From contig WVYX01000203.1 in NCBI GenBank assembly GCA_011772755.1, forward strand, positions 1-64,000: 64,000 bases of DNA, read 5' to 3'. Position 1 is the first letter of the stretch, and each line of letters starts with the position of its first letter. Source of the stretch: Gemmatimonadales bacterium. Its GTDB lineage: Bacteria; Gemmatimonadota; Gemmatimonadetes; Gemmatimonadales; GWC2-71-9. Position numbers and translations under genes: made by a program. Of this stretch, positions 46,003 through 54,943 are shown piece after piece. Below the pieces are notes generated by a model. That model searched no databases and had not been told where the DNA came from. It worked only from the letters and a program-made list of their open reading frames with translations.

Positions 46003-48117
46003 ATGATGACCTCCCGCCTGGCCCTGGAGCAGTCTTCGTACCTCCGATCAGCCAAAGACCAACCGGTTCAGTGGTACCCCTGGGGGCGCGACGCCTTCGA
46101 GCGCGCTCGCAACGAGAACAAGCCGATCCTGTTGGATATCGGCGCTGTTTGGTGCCACTGGTGCCACGTGATGGATCACGAGTCGTACGACGATCCCAAC
46201 GTTGCCGCGATCTTGAACCGTGATTTCATCTGCATCAAGGTCGATCGGGACGAGCGACCGGACGTGGACGCCCGCTACCAGCGCGCGGTCCAGGCCCTCA
46301 CCGGCCAGGGGGGATGGCCGCTCACGGCGTTTCTCACACCCACCGGCGAGGTGTTCTACGGCGGCACCTACTTCCCGCCGGATGGGAAGTACGGCCGGCC
46401 CGGCTTCGTTACCATCTTGACGGAACTCGGCCGGATGTATCGGGACGATCCGGAGCGAGTAGCCAAGCAGGCCGGCGAGATCTCACAGCATCTGCGCACT
46501 GTCGAGGCCGAGCCTCAGCGAGGCCAGCTTACCACGCAGATCCTGACCCAGACGGCCGATGCGATGGCCCGCCAGTTCGACTTCCGCCACGGCGGCTTCG
46601 GTTCCCAGCCGAAGTTTCCGCACCCCGGGGCATGCGAATTCCTGCTGGCTCGCTGGTTCGACACGAGAGAAGCGTGGCCGCGGGAGATTGTCGACCGCAC
46701 CCTCGTCGGCATGGCCCGTGGTGGAATCCGCGACCACCTGGGCGGGGGCTTTCACCGGTATTCGGTAGACGCCCGCTGGATCGTGCCGCACTTCGAAAAG
46801 ATGGCGTACGACAACTCGGAGTTGCTGCGGGTCTATATCCATGCCGCGACTGCCCCTCCTCCCCCGGGGGAGCGGGGGCAGACGGGGGAGGAGGTAGAGA
46901 CACGCCAACTCTATTCCGAGGTGATCAAGGGAATCGTGGGCTGGGTGGAAGAGTCCATGTCCGACCCATCGGGCGGCTACTACGCATCCCAGGACGCGGA
47001 CGTGGGTCCGGGCGACGACGGGGACTACTTCACGTGGACGCCGGACGAAGTCCGGGCCGTCACGGAACGGGACGAGTTCGAGGTCCTGGCACGCTACTAC
47101 GACGTCGACGAAGCGGGAGAGATGCACCACAACCCGCAGAAGAACGTCCTTTGGCTGAAACAGTCCACCGCGCAAATTGCGGCCGCGCTGAGCAGCAGTC
47201 CGGAGGAAGTCGAGTGGTTGTTGGCGATGGGACGTGAAAAGCTGCGGGCTGCCCGCCAGAGACGCCCCCCGCCATTCGTGGACCAGAGGCTGTACGTCAG
47301 TTGGAATGGCATGATGGTGTCGGCCATGATCGAGGCCGCCGCTTTCCTGAACCGTCCCGAGCTGGAGGAGCACGCCATCCGCACTCTCGAGCGGCTGCTT
47401 CGGGACGCTGCCGAACCCGAGCTCTCCGCCGGGATGCGCCGCGCACCGGGAAGCTCTGTAAGGGGCATTCTCGAAGACCAGGTCTTCACCGCCCATGCCG
47501 CCATGGACGCCTACGAGGCCACTGGAAGCCCAGAATGGCTCCGGCGCTCAGCGGCGCTGATGGAGGTCGTGTGGCGGGATTACCGGGCTGACGACGGTGG
47601 CCTGCTTGACATCGCCCGTGGGCGGGGAGGGGAAGGCTTCCTCGAACAGGAAATGAAGCCGGCACAGGACTCACCAACGCCTTCGCCCAACGGGGTCGCG
47701 GCCATTGTGCTGAGCCGCCTTGCCGAGCACACTGGAGAGGCTCGCTGGCGAGAGCGCCGCGATGAACTGCTGGAGGCATTCGCTGGGTCCGCCGCGGGGC
47801 TATCCCTGTACGGAGCAACGCTGCTGAGGGCGATCGACTGGGCTCTCCTGCCACCGACGCACGTGGTGGTGGTCGGCCGGGATGACGAGCGAACCGCGGA
47901 GCTGCGCCGCGCGGCCCGTCGCGTGTACCGGCCAAGGAAGGTTGTGAAATGGCTGACGCCCGATGCGCCAACCGACACCCTGGCGCAACCAGTCAAGGCC
48001 ATGCTCGATGGCAACGCGCCACGGGCCTACGTGTGCGCCGGCGCCCAGTGCGCCGCACCCGTGGCATCTCCCGAAGAGCTAGCCGAGACGCTGCGGACGT
48101 TTGCGGTGGCGACGTGA
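46003..48117 (+). CDS. YyaL-type protein: thioredoxin domain plus (alpha/alpha)6 barrel (DUF255)
   Basis: A 704-residue protein. The N-terminal thioredoxin-like domain (about 10-160) opens LALEQSSYLRSAKDQPVQWYPWG and has the CxxC in VWCHWCHVMDHESYDD. A six-hairpin barrel follows (FDFRHGGFGSQPKFPHP, GGIRDHLGGGFHRYSVDARWIVPHFEKMAYDN, LYVSWNGMMVSAMIEA). The function is unresolved; relatives include human SPATA20. The start at ATG 46003 matches the family; the ORF-track start lies in the M20 gene. A C/G-rich inverted repeat at 46853-46895 adds PPPPGERGQTGEE in a loop. A repeat array begins at the stop. Confidence 0.9.
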   Translation: MMTSRLALEQSSYLRSAKDQPVQWYPWGRDAFERARNENKPILLDIGAVWCHWCHVMDHESYDDPNVAAILNRDFICIKVDRDERPDVDARYQRAVQALTGQGGWPLTAFLTPTGEVFYGGTYFPPDGKYGRPGFVTILTELGRMYRDDPERVAKQAGEISQHLRTVEAEPQRGQLTTQILTQTADAMARQFDFRHGGFGSQPKFPHPGACEFLLARWFDTREAWPREIVDRTLVGMARGGIRDHLGGGFHRYSVDARWIVPHFEKMAYDNSELLRVYIHAATAPPPPGERGQTGEEVETRQLYSEVIKGIVGWVEESMSDPSGGYYASQDADVGPGDDGDYFTWTPDEVRAVTERDEFEVLARYYDVDEAGEMHHNPQKNVLWLKQSTAQIAAALSSSPEEVEWLLAMGREKLRAARQRRPPPFVDQRLYVSWNGMMVSAMIEAAAFLNRPELEEHAIRTLERLLRDAAEPELSAGMRRAPGSSVRGILEDQVFTAHAAMDAYEATGSPEWLRRSAALMEVVWRDYRADDGGLLDIARGRGGEGFLEQEMKPAQDSPTPSPNGVAAIVLSRLAEHTGEARWRERRDELLEAFAGSAAGLSLYGATLLRAIDWALLPPTHVVVVGRDDERTAELRRAARRVYRPRKVVKWLTPDAPTDTLAQPVKAMLDGNAPRAYVCAGAQCAAPVASPEELAETLRTFAVAT
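46853..46895. repeat. Inverted repeat inside the yyaL-type gene
   Basis: CCCTCCTCCCCC and GGGGGAGGAGG flank GGGGGAGCGGGGGCAGAC. It encodes a low-complexity loop between barrel helices. It resembles the other in-gene insertions but uses a different word. Confidence 0.65.
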
Positions 48118-48215
48118 CGGACGGGCGGAACGACGGAACGACGGAAGGACGGAAGGACGGACGGAACGAGAGATTCCTCGGTCTGCCTTCCGAACCGACC
48201 TTCCGTCGGGGCGGC
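48115..48215. repeat. Hairpin word array, GACGGAACG class
   Basis: The left arm GACGGACGGGCGGAACGACGGAACGACGGAAGGACGGAAGGACGG (48116-48161); a loop; the right arm CCTTCCGAACCGACCTTCCGTC (48186-48207). It begins at the TGA of the upstream gene. Confidence 0.87.
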
Positions 48216-48260
48216 GACCGCCCGAATGTGCGGTAGGCCCGCAGGAGGAAGGAGCAAGGG

Positions 48261-48686
48261 ATGAACATCGATCTCGCCGTCGCGTGCGACTATGCCGTCA
48301 TCGACCGGTACGGGAAGCTCTCTGTCCTCGGCATCTTCTCCCATATCTGGGTGGCCAAGTTCCCCGCGGTACATCCCCGGCTCCACCTGGTCTTGCACCT
48401 CAAGGGGCGCCGCACCGAAATCGGCGATCACAGGGTGCGCATCTGTCTCCGGGATCAGGCGGGCGACGAGATCATCAGGGGAGATGGGACGGTGTCCTTC
48501 GCCGAGCCCCCCGCCGGCGTGCTGGAGATCGCGGCCGGCTGCATCCTGGTGTTCGACGTCCCGTTCCGCACAGCGGGGGAGTACTGCTTCGAGATCACGG
48601 TGGACGACGATCTCAAGACGGAGATCCCCATCACCGTGGCCCAGGGTCCTAGTTCACGCGCGCCTGAAGTCTCCGAATCGCTGTGA
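48261..48686 (+). CDS. Hypothetical protein of the DUF6941 type
   Basis: A 141-residue soluble, beta-rich protein: MNIDLAVACDYAVIDRYGKLSVLGIFSHIW, then LHLVLHLKGRR and a C-terminal VPFRTAGEYCFEITVDD. The opening (cytoplasmic, CDYA..D..GKLSVLGIF) is typical of the DUF6941 group, whose role is unknown. A strong Shine-Dalgarno (AGGAGGAAGGAG) precedes ATG 48261. Its 3' end overlaps the converging TPR gene by 38 nt. Confidence 0.72.
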   Translation: MNIDLAVACDYAVIDRYGKLSVLGIFSHIWVAKFPAVHPRLHLVLHLKGRRTEIGDHRVRICLRDQAGDEIIRGDGTVSFAEPPAGVLEIAAGCILVFDVPFRTAGEYCFEITVDDDLKTEIPITVAQGPSSRAPEVSESL

Positions 48687-49125
48687 CCAACTGGGGATCC
48701 TCCGGACGCTTCTCGGCTGCCTGGGACAGTTCCGCCAAGGCCTCCAGCAGCTGCCCACGGGATTCATAGATCCGCGCCAGATTCATATGCGGGAACTGGG
48801 GCGCATCGTAGCGCGGCGCCTCTGTCGCACGCTTGAACCAGGGGATGGCCTCGTCCTTGCGGCCGAGCTCGACGAGGTACGCCCCGATGTCGTTGTAAGG
48901 ATTGCCAAACGCGGGATCTACGGCGATAGCACGCTTGCACTCGGTGATGGCCTCGGCATAACGCTTCTGCATCCCGTAGACCCACCCCAGGAAGGTGTGG
49001 GCTTCCGCCGTCGGATATTCCGCGATCGACGCCTGATAAAGGCGGATAGCATCCTCCAACTCACCGCTCCGCTGGCACGCGTATGCGCGCTCGAAGAGCT
49101 TCAGCGCCGACCTGCGTTCACCCAT
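48649..49125 (-). CDS. TPR repeat protein
   Basis: About 158 residues made almost wholly of tetratricopeptide repeats: ALKLFERAYACQRSGELEDAIRLYQASIAEYP, AHTFLGWVYGMQKRYAEAITECKRAIAVDP, NPYNDIGAYLVELGRKDEAIPWFKRATEAP, and a fourth ending RGQLLEALAELSQAAEKRP. It has no signal peptide and so is probably a cytoplasmic scaffold. I chose ATG 49125; the ORF-track extension has no TPR character and overlaps the divergent glycosyltransferase gene. The partner is unknown. Confidence 0.8.
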   Translation of the reverse strand: MGERRSALKLFERAYACQRSGELEDAIRLYQASIAEYPTAEAHTFLGWVYGMQKRYAEAITECKRAIAVDPAFGNPYNDIGAYLVELGRKDEAIPWFKRATEAPRYDAPQFPHMNLARIYESRGQLLEALAELSQAAEKRPEDPQLVTAIRRLQARVN

Positions 49126-49158
49126 ATTCCATCTCAGGATACCAACACAGCGCTCTGA

Positions 49159-51075
49159 GTGACAATCGCACGGCAGACATACTGGCTCGCTGCCTGTGCA
49201 GCGATCGTGCTGGCCGGTCTCGTATTTGAGATCGACGGCTACCCCCTGCTCGATCCCGACGAGGGGCGCAACGCCGAAATCGCTCGGGAGATGGCAGCGA
49301 CCAACGACTACGTATTGCCCAGGCTGAACAGCCTGCCCTACCTGGACAAACCGGTGCTGTACTTCGCTGCCGGGGCCCTCGCGATGGAGGTGCTGGGTCC
49401 CTCGGTGCTGGCGGCACGCCTCCCCTCCCTGATCTTCACCCTCGCGACGCTGGCGCTCTTGGCGTGGTTCGCGGCTCACCTCTACGGACGCGACGGTGCC
49501 TGGACAGCCACCATCGCCGCAGCTGCCACACCGTTCACCTTGGCCTACGCCAGGACGGTGATCCCCGATAGCGCGCTGACGTGCTTCGTGACAGCCGCAT
49601 CAGTGGGGTTCTATATGGCGGTGGACAGGCAGGTCGGCGGGTCGGCGGGTCGGCGGATCGGCGGATCGGGGGATCGGCGAGTCGGCGGCTCGGCGGATCG
49701 CGGGGTCGGCGGACCGCCGGACCGCCGGGGAGGAGCGGGGAGCGGCGGCGGACCGCCGGGGGCGGAGCCGGCGGGGATGGGCGGGAACGCCCGGGGAGGG
49801 GGAGATGGGAGAGCGGCTTGGTGGCGCGCACTCGCCTGGAGCGCCATTGGGCTGGGGGTGCTCACCAAAGGCCCCATCGCTCTCGGGCTACCCCTCATGG
49901 TGGCCATCCCCTACGCCATTTGGCGACGCAGAGGGCGCGCGCTGGTAGATCCCATCGCGCTGCTGCTGTTCGCCGCCATCATCCTCCCGTGGGCCTTTGC
50001 GATATCACGCGAGGCACCGGGATTCCTACGGTATGCTCTCCTTACTGAGACGGCAGGCCGCCTCACCACCAGCGAGCTCGGCCGAACGGGTCCCATCTGG
50101 TATTTCCTGCTGATTCTTCCCGCGGCGGCGCTGCCGTGGTCGGTGGTTGCTCTCGCCGCGTGGCGGGCGGTCAGGCGGTCGGGCGGTCATCACGACGGAA
50201 CGGTGGAACGATGGAACGACGGAACGTGGCCGGATAGGCGAATCGTCTTCCTCCTGCTATGGATTCTCGTGCCGCTCCTGTTCTTCACCCTCTCCCAGTC
50301 CAAGCGCCCCCAGTATGTGCTCCCGCTCATACCGGCGGTGGGACTCCTTGTCGCCGCCGTGTGGCACGACGCACGTGGTCGATTCCCGGGGGTCCGACCG
50401 GCCGCCGTATTCCTCGGCGCGGTCGGGCTCTTCTTTATCCTGGGGCGTAATGCCATCCCCGGTCTGGTGCCTGCGAGTACGGCCGTGGCAGCAGCGATTC
50501 CCAAGACAGCCGTGGCGCTGGGGGTCGTATGCCTCGTGTCCGCAGCAGTGGCCTTCGCGGCCGCCGGGCGCCGAGAGATTGCACTCATCGGGCTTTGCCT
50601 GCCGGTGGCCGCCATCCCCTTCGCGAGCCGCGATCTCATGGACGCCATCGGCGCCGACCGCTCCGCGGTGGAAGTGGCTCGGGTGCTGGACGACGTGGCC
50701 GGTGCGGAGACTCAAGTGATCGCCGTGCAAGCATTTCCACTTTCCCTGCCCTTCTATCTGCGCCGCACGCTGATCGTCTCAACCGCCGACGGCTCCGAAC
50801 TGACCAGCAACTACCTCGTGCGGCACTTCCGCGCATGGGCGCACAGGCCGGGCTCCCCGCTCCGCTCCCTTGATTGGTGGCGCGAGGCGCTCATCCAATG
50901 CGACCACCCCCGGGTATTCGTGGTCCGCGCCGACGACCGAGCCGCCCGCGAGCTGCTCAGTGAGCAGCTCGCGCTCCTGGTCGAGACCCGAAAGCACGCG
51001 GCATACGGGCCCTGCGGCATCAGTGGTCTCGCGTCCTCACCCAGCGTGACTCCCAATCGGCCTCCGTCAAGCTGA
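49159..51075 (+). CDS. ArnT/PMT-like glycosyltransferase (GT39/83 type) with repeat insertions
   Basis: A 638-residue membrane glycosyltransferase. An N-terminal segment is followed by the catalytic periplasmic loop DPDEGRNAEIAREMAATNDYVLPRLN with LPYLDKPVLYF, then about 10-12 membrane segments (LTKGPIALGLPL, ILPWAFAISREAPGFLRY, SQSKRPQYVLPLIPAVG). It transfers sugar from a polyprenyl-phosphate carrier to lipid A, protein or glycan. Two stretches are extra to the family and are translated repeat arrays: about 155-215 (Gly/Arg-rich) and about 335-360 (RSGGHHDGTVERWNDGTW). Both lie between membrane segments. GTG 49159 is the start. It ends 1 bp before AsnB. Confidence 0.88.
   Translation: MTIARQTYWLAACAAIVLAGLVFEIDGYPLLDPDEGRNAEIAREMAATNDYVLPRLNSLPYLDKPVLYFAAGALAMEVLGPSVLAARLPSLIFTLATLALLAWFAAHLYGRDGAWTATIAAAATPFTLAYARTVIPDSALTCFVTAASVGFYMAVDRQVGGSAGRRIGGSGDRRVGGSADRGVGGPPDRRGGAGSGGGPPGAEPAGMGGNARGGGDGRAAWWRALAWSAIGLGVLTKGPIALGLPLMVAIPYAIWRRRGRALVDPIALLLFAAIILPWAFAISREAPGFLRYALLTETAGRLTTSELGRTGPIWYFLLILPAAALPWSVVALAAWRAVRRSGGHHDGTVERWNDGTWPDRRIVFLLLWILVPLLFFTLSQSKRPQYVLPLIPAVGLLVAAVWHDARGRFPGVRPAAVFLGAVGLFFILGRNAIPGLVPASTAVAAAIPKTAVALGVVCLVSAAVAFAAAGRREIALIGLCLPVAAIPFASRDLMDAIGADRSAVEVARVLDDVAGAETQVIAVQAFPLSLPFYLRRTLIVSTADGSELTSNYLVRHFRAWAHRPGSPLRSLDWWREALIQCDHPRVFVVRADDRAARELLSEQLALLVETRKHAAYGPCGISGLASSPSVTPNRPPSS
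49627..49760. repeat. Word array inserted in the ArnT-like gene, GGTCGGCGG class
   Basis: More than ten copies of GGTCGGCGG/GGATCGGCGG/GAGTCGGCGG, then a short inverse GGACCGCCGGACCGCC. It is in frame over about 130 bp and is translated as a Gly/Ser/Arg-rich linker. Confidence 0.88.
50163..50229. repeat. Composite word array inserted in the ArnT-like gene
   Basis: GGCGGGCGGTCAGGCGGTCGGGCGGTC joins directly to CACGACGGAACGGTGGAACGATGGAACGACGGAACG. It has the same two word classes in the same order as the array at 33161, but only one orientation. It is in frame. Confidence 0.87.
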
Positions 51076-51076
51076 C

Positions 51077-52927
51077 ATGTGCGGCATCTACGGGATGGTC
51101 GCCCTGAGGTCAGCTCCGCTCCACGCGCCCGAGCTGCTGGAGCAAATGGGGCGGAGGCTGCGGCACCGGGGCCCCGACGATCGGCGCGTCATGACGCGCC
51201 CCGACGCGGCTATGGGCGCCGAGCGTCTCCGCATCGTCGATCCCGGTCCGCAGGGGGCACAACCCTGCACCGACCCGGCATCCCGCATCTGGCTCAGCTG
51301 TAACGGCGAGATCTACGGGGCGGCGGCGCTACGGAGACGGTACGCCGACTACCCGTACCAGTCTCGTACGGATGTCGAGCCCCTCGTGCCTCTTTTCCTT
51401 CACAAGGGACCCGCCGGACTGGCGGAGCTCGACGGGATGTTCGCCATCGCCATCTGGGACACCTGCGAGCGCCGGCTGGTGTTGGCTCGGGATCGGGCAG
51501 GCGAGAAGCCGCTGTTCTATACCCGCGCTAACGGAGAGGTGTGGTTCGCCTCCGAGATTCAAGCACTGCTGCAGCTTCCCGCCGCCTCCAGCGAGTTGGA
51601 CCCCTTTGGGTTGGCCGACCTCCTCGAGCTGGGCTACGTGCTCGAACCGCGCACGATGTTTGGGCACATCCGCAAGGTGGAGGCGGGGACGATCGTCGAA
51701 CTCACCGAGCGGGGGCAGCAGGTGCATCGGTATTGGAATCCGGGGGCCATAGTCACCGAACCCCGGTCGGAGCTGGAGGCCGAGCGACACCTGGCGGCTC
51801 TGCTCGAGGGGGCCGTGCGAAAGCAAGTCGTCGCCGACGTTCCCGTCGGCGTCTTCACCAGCGGGGGCGTTGACTCGGCGCTCCTCACTACCCTCGCGCG
51901 CCGAGCAGTGCACCCCGAGGTGCTGCACACTTTCACCGCAACCTTCGCCGAGCCCTTGTACGACGAAGCTCCGCACGCGGCATCGGTGGCGCGGGCGCTG
52001 GGGACGAAACACGTCGAAGTCCCCGTCGACGAGCGCGCGCTGGGTGAGGCGTTCGCGACCGTCGCCGACCGTGTCGCTGAGCCCATTGCGGATCCGGCGA
52101 TTCTACCTACTTACATCCTGGCCCGGACGGCGCGGGACCACGTCGGGGTCGTCCTGAGCGGCGAAGGCGCTGACGAGCTGTTCGGTGGATACCCCACCTA
52201 CGTTGGCCACCAGTTGGCGCCGTGGTTCAACGCCCTCCCACCGGTGGTGCGCCGAACGGTGAGGAGGCTGGCGAGCTTGCTCCCACCGTCGACCGGCAAG
52301 GTACCACTGGAATTCTTGCTCAAGCGCTTCGTGGCAGACGCTGACAAGAGCGTGCTGGACCGACACGTCACATGGTTCGGCACCGGCTTGGATCAACGCG
52401 TGTGGAACCAGACGCCGGAGGTCGCACCGCGGTTGCTCCCCATCAAGGATGCCTCGGCCGATCCCCTACGCCAGGTGATGCTATTCGATTATTTGACGTA
52501 TCTCCGGGACAACCTGCTGGTCAAGGTCGACCGGGCCACGATGCTGGCCTCCCTCGAAGCCCGGGCACCCTACCTCGACTCGGAGCTTTCGACCTTCGCC
52601 CTGAGCCTGGACAGCGGCCTCAAGGTCCGCGGCCTCCGAACGAAGTGGCTTCTCAAGCGAGTGGCGCGAACATTACTCCCCCGGTCCATCGTCCGCCGCA
52701 GGAAGCGAGGTCTGAGTGTCCCCCTAGCCCAGTGGATCAACCGGGGTCTCAAGACCGAAGTCGACCGCCTCCTCGCGCCGGAACGATTGCGTCGGGAGGG
52801 GGTGTTGCGTGAGAGGCGGGTGCGTCAACTTCTGTCGGAGCATCGCGCCGGTCGCGCCAACCATGCGCGACCGCTCTGGACGCTCCTGGTGTACGAGTCT
52901 TGGCGAGAACGCTGGTTGGGAGACTGA
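51077..52927 (+). CDS. asnB: Asparagine synthase (glutamine-hydrolysing)
   Basis: A 616-residue class II glutamine amidotransferase plus synthetase. The Met is followed by the nucleophile Cys (MCGIYG); glutaminase motifs RHRGPDD, AAMGAERLRIVD and LSCNGEIYG. The synthetase domain has the pyrophosphate loop FTSGGVDSALLTTLA and VVLSGEGADELFGGYPTY. It makes Asn from Asp and Gln; AsnB-like proteins near glycosyltransferases may instead amidate sugars or envelope precursors, which the ArnT-like neighbour (1 bp away) makes possible. The start is fixed by the catalytic Cys. Confidence 0.93.
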   Translation: MCGIYGMVALRSAPLHAPELLEQMGRRLRHRGPDDRRVMTRPDAAMGAERLRIVDPGPQGAQPCTDPASRIWLSCNGEIYGAAALRRRYADYPYQSRTDVEPLVPLFLHKGPAGLAELDGMFAIAIWDTCERRLVLARDRAGEKPLFYTRANGEVWFASEIQALLQLPAASSELDPFGLADLLELGYVLEPRTMFGHIRKVEAGTIVELTERGQQVHRYWNPGAIVTEPRSELEAERHLAALLEGAVRKQVVADVPVGVFTSGGVDSALLTTLARRAVHPEVLHTFTATFAEPLYDEAPHAASVARALGTKHVEVPVDERALGEAFATVADRVAEPIADPAILPTYILARTARDHVGVVLSGEGADELFGGYPTYVGHQLAPWFNALPPVVRRTVRRLASLLPPSTGKVPLEFLLKRFVADADKSVLDRHVTWFGTGLDQRVWNQTPEVAPRLLPIKDASADPLRQVMLFDYLTYLRDNLLVKVDRATMLASLEARAPYLDSELSTFALSLDSGLKVRGLRTKWLLKRVARTLLPRSIVRRRKRGLSVPLAQWINRGLKTEVDRLLAPERLRREGVLRERRVRQLLSEHRAGRANHARPLWTLLVYESWRERWLGD

Positions 52928-52930
52928 ACG

Positions 52931-53506
52931 ATGACCCGTGACGAAGCTCTGGCACTCATGCATGAGTACACTCCGTCGGATGCACTCCGAAAACACATGT
53001 ACGCGGTGGAGGCGGCAATGCGGGCCTATGCCCGCAAGCTGGGCGAGGACGAAGAGACCTGGGGGATCGTCGGCCTGCTTCATGACTTCGACTACGAGCG
53101 CTATCCCAACCAGGAGCACTCGCCCACCGAAGGGCACCCCAGTCACGGCGTCCAGGTTCTCCGGGAGCGCGGGTTCCCGGAAGAGCTGTGCCAGGCGATC
53201 CTCGGCCACGCCTCATACACCGGCGTTCCCCGGGAGTCCGTCTTGGCGAAGACGCTGTTCGCCGTGGACGAGCTGTGTGGCTTCCTGATCGCCTGTGCGC
53301 TGGTGCGGCCGTCCAAGAGCCTTAACGATTTGGGGGTGAAGAGCGTCAAGAAGAAACTGAAGGACAAGGCCTTTGCCCGGGCCGTAAATCGGGAGGAGGT
53401 GAGGCAGGGCGCCGAAGAACTAGGTGTCCCCTTCGAGGAGCATGTCCAGTTCGTCATCGAGGGGCTTCTCCCAGTGGAGGAGCGCCTGGGCCTCGGGACC
53501 GCTTGA
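52931..53506 (+). CDS. HD domain hydrolase
   Basis: A 191-residue HDIG-type protein. The metal site is LRKHMYAVEAAMRAYAR (first His), GLLHDFDYERYPN (HD), HPSHGVQVL and ILGHASYTG (further His), with VDELCGFL as the last Asp. The substrate is probably a nucleotide or other phosphate ester. It starts 3 bp after asnB and overlaps the cardiolipin synthase start (TTGA), suggesting an operon from the glycosyltransferase through to this lipid enzyme. Confidence 0.85.
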   Translation: MTRDEALALMHEYTPSDALRKHMYAVEAAMRAYARKLGEDEETWGIVGLLHDFDYERYPNQEHSPTEGHPSHGVQVLRERGFPEELCQAILGHASYTGVPRESVLAKTLFAVDELCGFLIACALVRPSKSLNDLGVKSVKKKLKDKAFARAVNREEVRQGAEELGVPFEEHVQFVIEGLLPVEERLGLGTA

Positions 53507-54921
53507 CCCACCCGCTCGTCGACCGACCATCGCGTCTCGAGCGCGACGCCCTGGAACGGGCCCTGGATCGGGTGTGCCGGGCGCGGGCGATCCCCGGCAA
53601 CGCAGTTACCCACCTCACCGACGGGCCCCAGGCGTTCGGGTCGATGCTTTCGCTCATCGAGGGTGCCCGGCGGTGGATTCACTTCGAGAACTACATCATC
53701 CGGAGTGACTCCACCGGTGAGATCTTCGCTGAGCACCTGGCCGAGGCGGCGCGGCGGGGAGTGCAGGTACGCATCCTGTATGACCATCTGGGCAGCCGTG
53801 GCACATCCCGTTCCTACTGGAAGCGGCTGCGCCGGGCGGGAGCCGAAGTGCGGGCCTTCAACCGGGTCAACCCGCTACGACCGCTGAAATCGTTGCGGCG
53901 GGACCATCGCAAGTACGTGAGTGCCGACGGCACGGACGGGGTGATCGGCGGCATATGCATCGGTGACGAGTGGGCCGGAGCGCCGGCAGACGGCCGTCCT
54001 CCCTGGCGAGACGCGGCCGTCGAGATCCGCGGCCCGGCCGTTCCCGCCCTCGACCTCACGTTCCTGCGGCTGTGGCAGGCTGCGGGCGGGACGGCCCCAG
54101 TCGACCAGGCCCCCTCGCGGCTGGACCCGTGCGGCGCGGCGGCGGTCCGCGTGGTGGACGGGGTTCCCGGCAGGCTGCGCCTGTACCGGGCCATGGAGTT
54201 GCTGGTAGCGGGAGCGGCCGAACGGCTCTGGCTCACAGACGCCTACCTGGTGGTCGCCACCCCTCTCTTCGCGAGCCTGATGGCGGCGGCCCGGGACGGC
54301 GTCGATGCGCGACTCCTGGTCCCGGGTCACAGCGACATCCCCACTATCCGTGCCCTTACCCGGGTGGGGTACCGGGAACTCCTCCATGCCGGCGTACGGA
54401 TCTGGGAGTGGCACGGTCCGATGCTTCACGCCAAGACGATCATCGCAGACGACACCTGGTTCAAGGTGGGGTCGAGCAACCTCAACCCCTCCAGCTTCCT
54501 GAGCAATCACGAGCTGGACGTTCTGGTTGAGGATCGCGCCATCGCCGCGAGCGCAGCCCAGCAATATCGGCGTGACCTGGGGCACGCCGTGGAGATCGTG
54601 TTACGACCGCGACGCGCTCCCGAGCGCTTGGCGACACGGCTGCCGCCCGCGGTGGTGCCCGCCCAGCCCAGGCCACTTCGCACCGGCCAGATACGGGCCC
54701 GCAAGGAGCTCTCGCGACGCGCCGCCGTCACGCTGCGCAAGGTGGCGGGCGGCGCGCGCCGATCGGTGGCCGGTGCGATCATCTTCACCCTCCTGGGGAG
54801 CGGCGTCCTACTCATCGCCGTCCCGCGCGTCATGGCGTACGCGCTAGCGGTGGTGTGCTTTTGGCTCGGAGGAGCTGCGGTGTGGCAGTTCCTCGAGCGA
54901 CGCCGTCACTGGGAGGATTAA
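53503..54921 (+). CDS. Cardiolipin synthase-like phospholipase D protein
   Basis: A 472-residue protein with two complete HKD motifs: HRKYVSADGTDG (about residue 130) and HAKTIIADDTWFKVGSSNLN (about 310). FENYIIRSD and YDHLGSRG are typical of the cardiolipin synthase branch. Two C-terminal membrane segments (about 425-465) replace the N-terminal ones of ClsA. It should condense two phosphatidylglycerols, or act on related lipids. The TTG start overlaps the HD gene stop. Confidence 0.88.
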   Translation: MTHPLVDRPSRLERDALERALDRVCRARAIPGNAVTHLTDGPQAFGSMLSLIEGARRWIHFENYIIRSDSTGEIFAEHLAEAARRGVQVRILYDHLGSRGTSRSYWKRLRRAGAEVRAFNRVNPLRPLKSLRRDHRKYVSADGTDGVIGGICIGDEWAGAPADGRPPWRDAAVEIRGPAVPALDLTFLRLWQAAGGTAPVDQAPSRLDPCGAAAVRVVDGVPGRLRLYRAMELLVAGAAERLWLTDAYLVVATPLFASLMAAARDGVDARLLVPGHSDIPTIRALTRVGYRELLHAGVRIWEWHGPMLHAKTIIADDTWFKVGSSNLNPSSFLSNHELDVLVEDRAIAASAAQQYRRDLGHAVEIVLRPRRAPERLATRLPPAVVPAQPRPLRTGQIRARKELSRRAAVTLRKVAGGARRSVAGAIIFTLLGSGVLLIAVPRVMAYALAVVCFWLGGAAVWQFLERRRHWED

Positions 54922-54943
54922 CCGTCAACGCCGTCGGCCTGCC

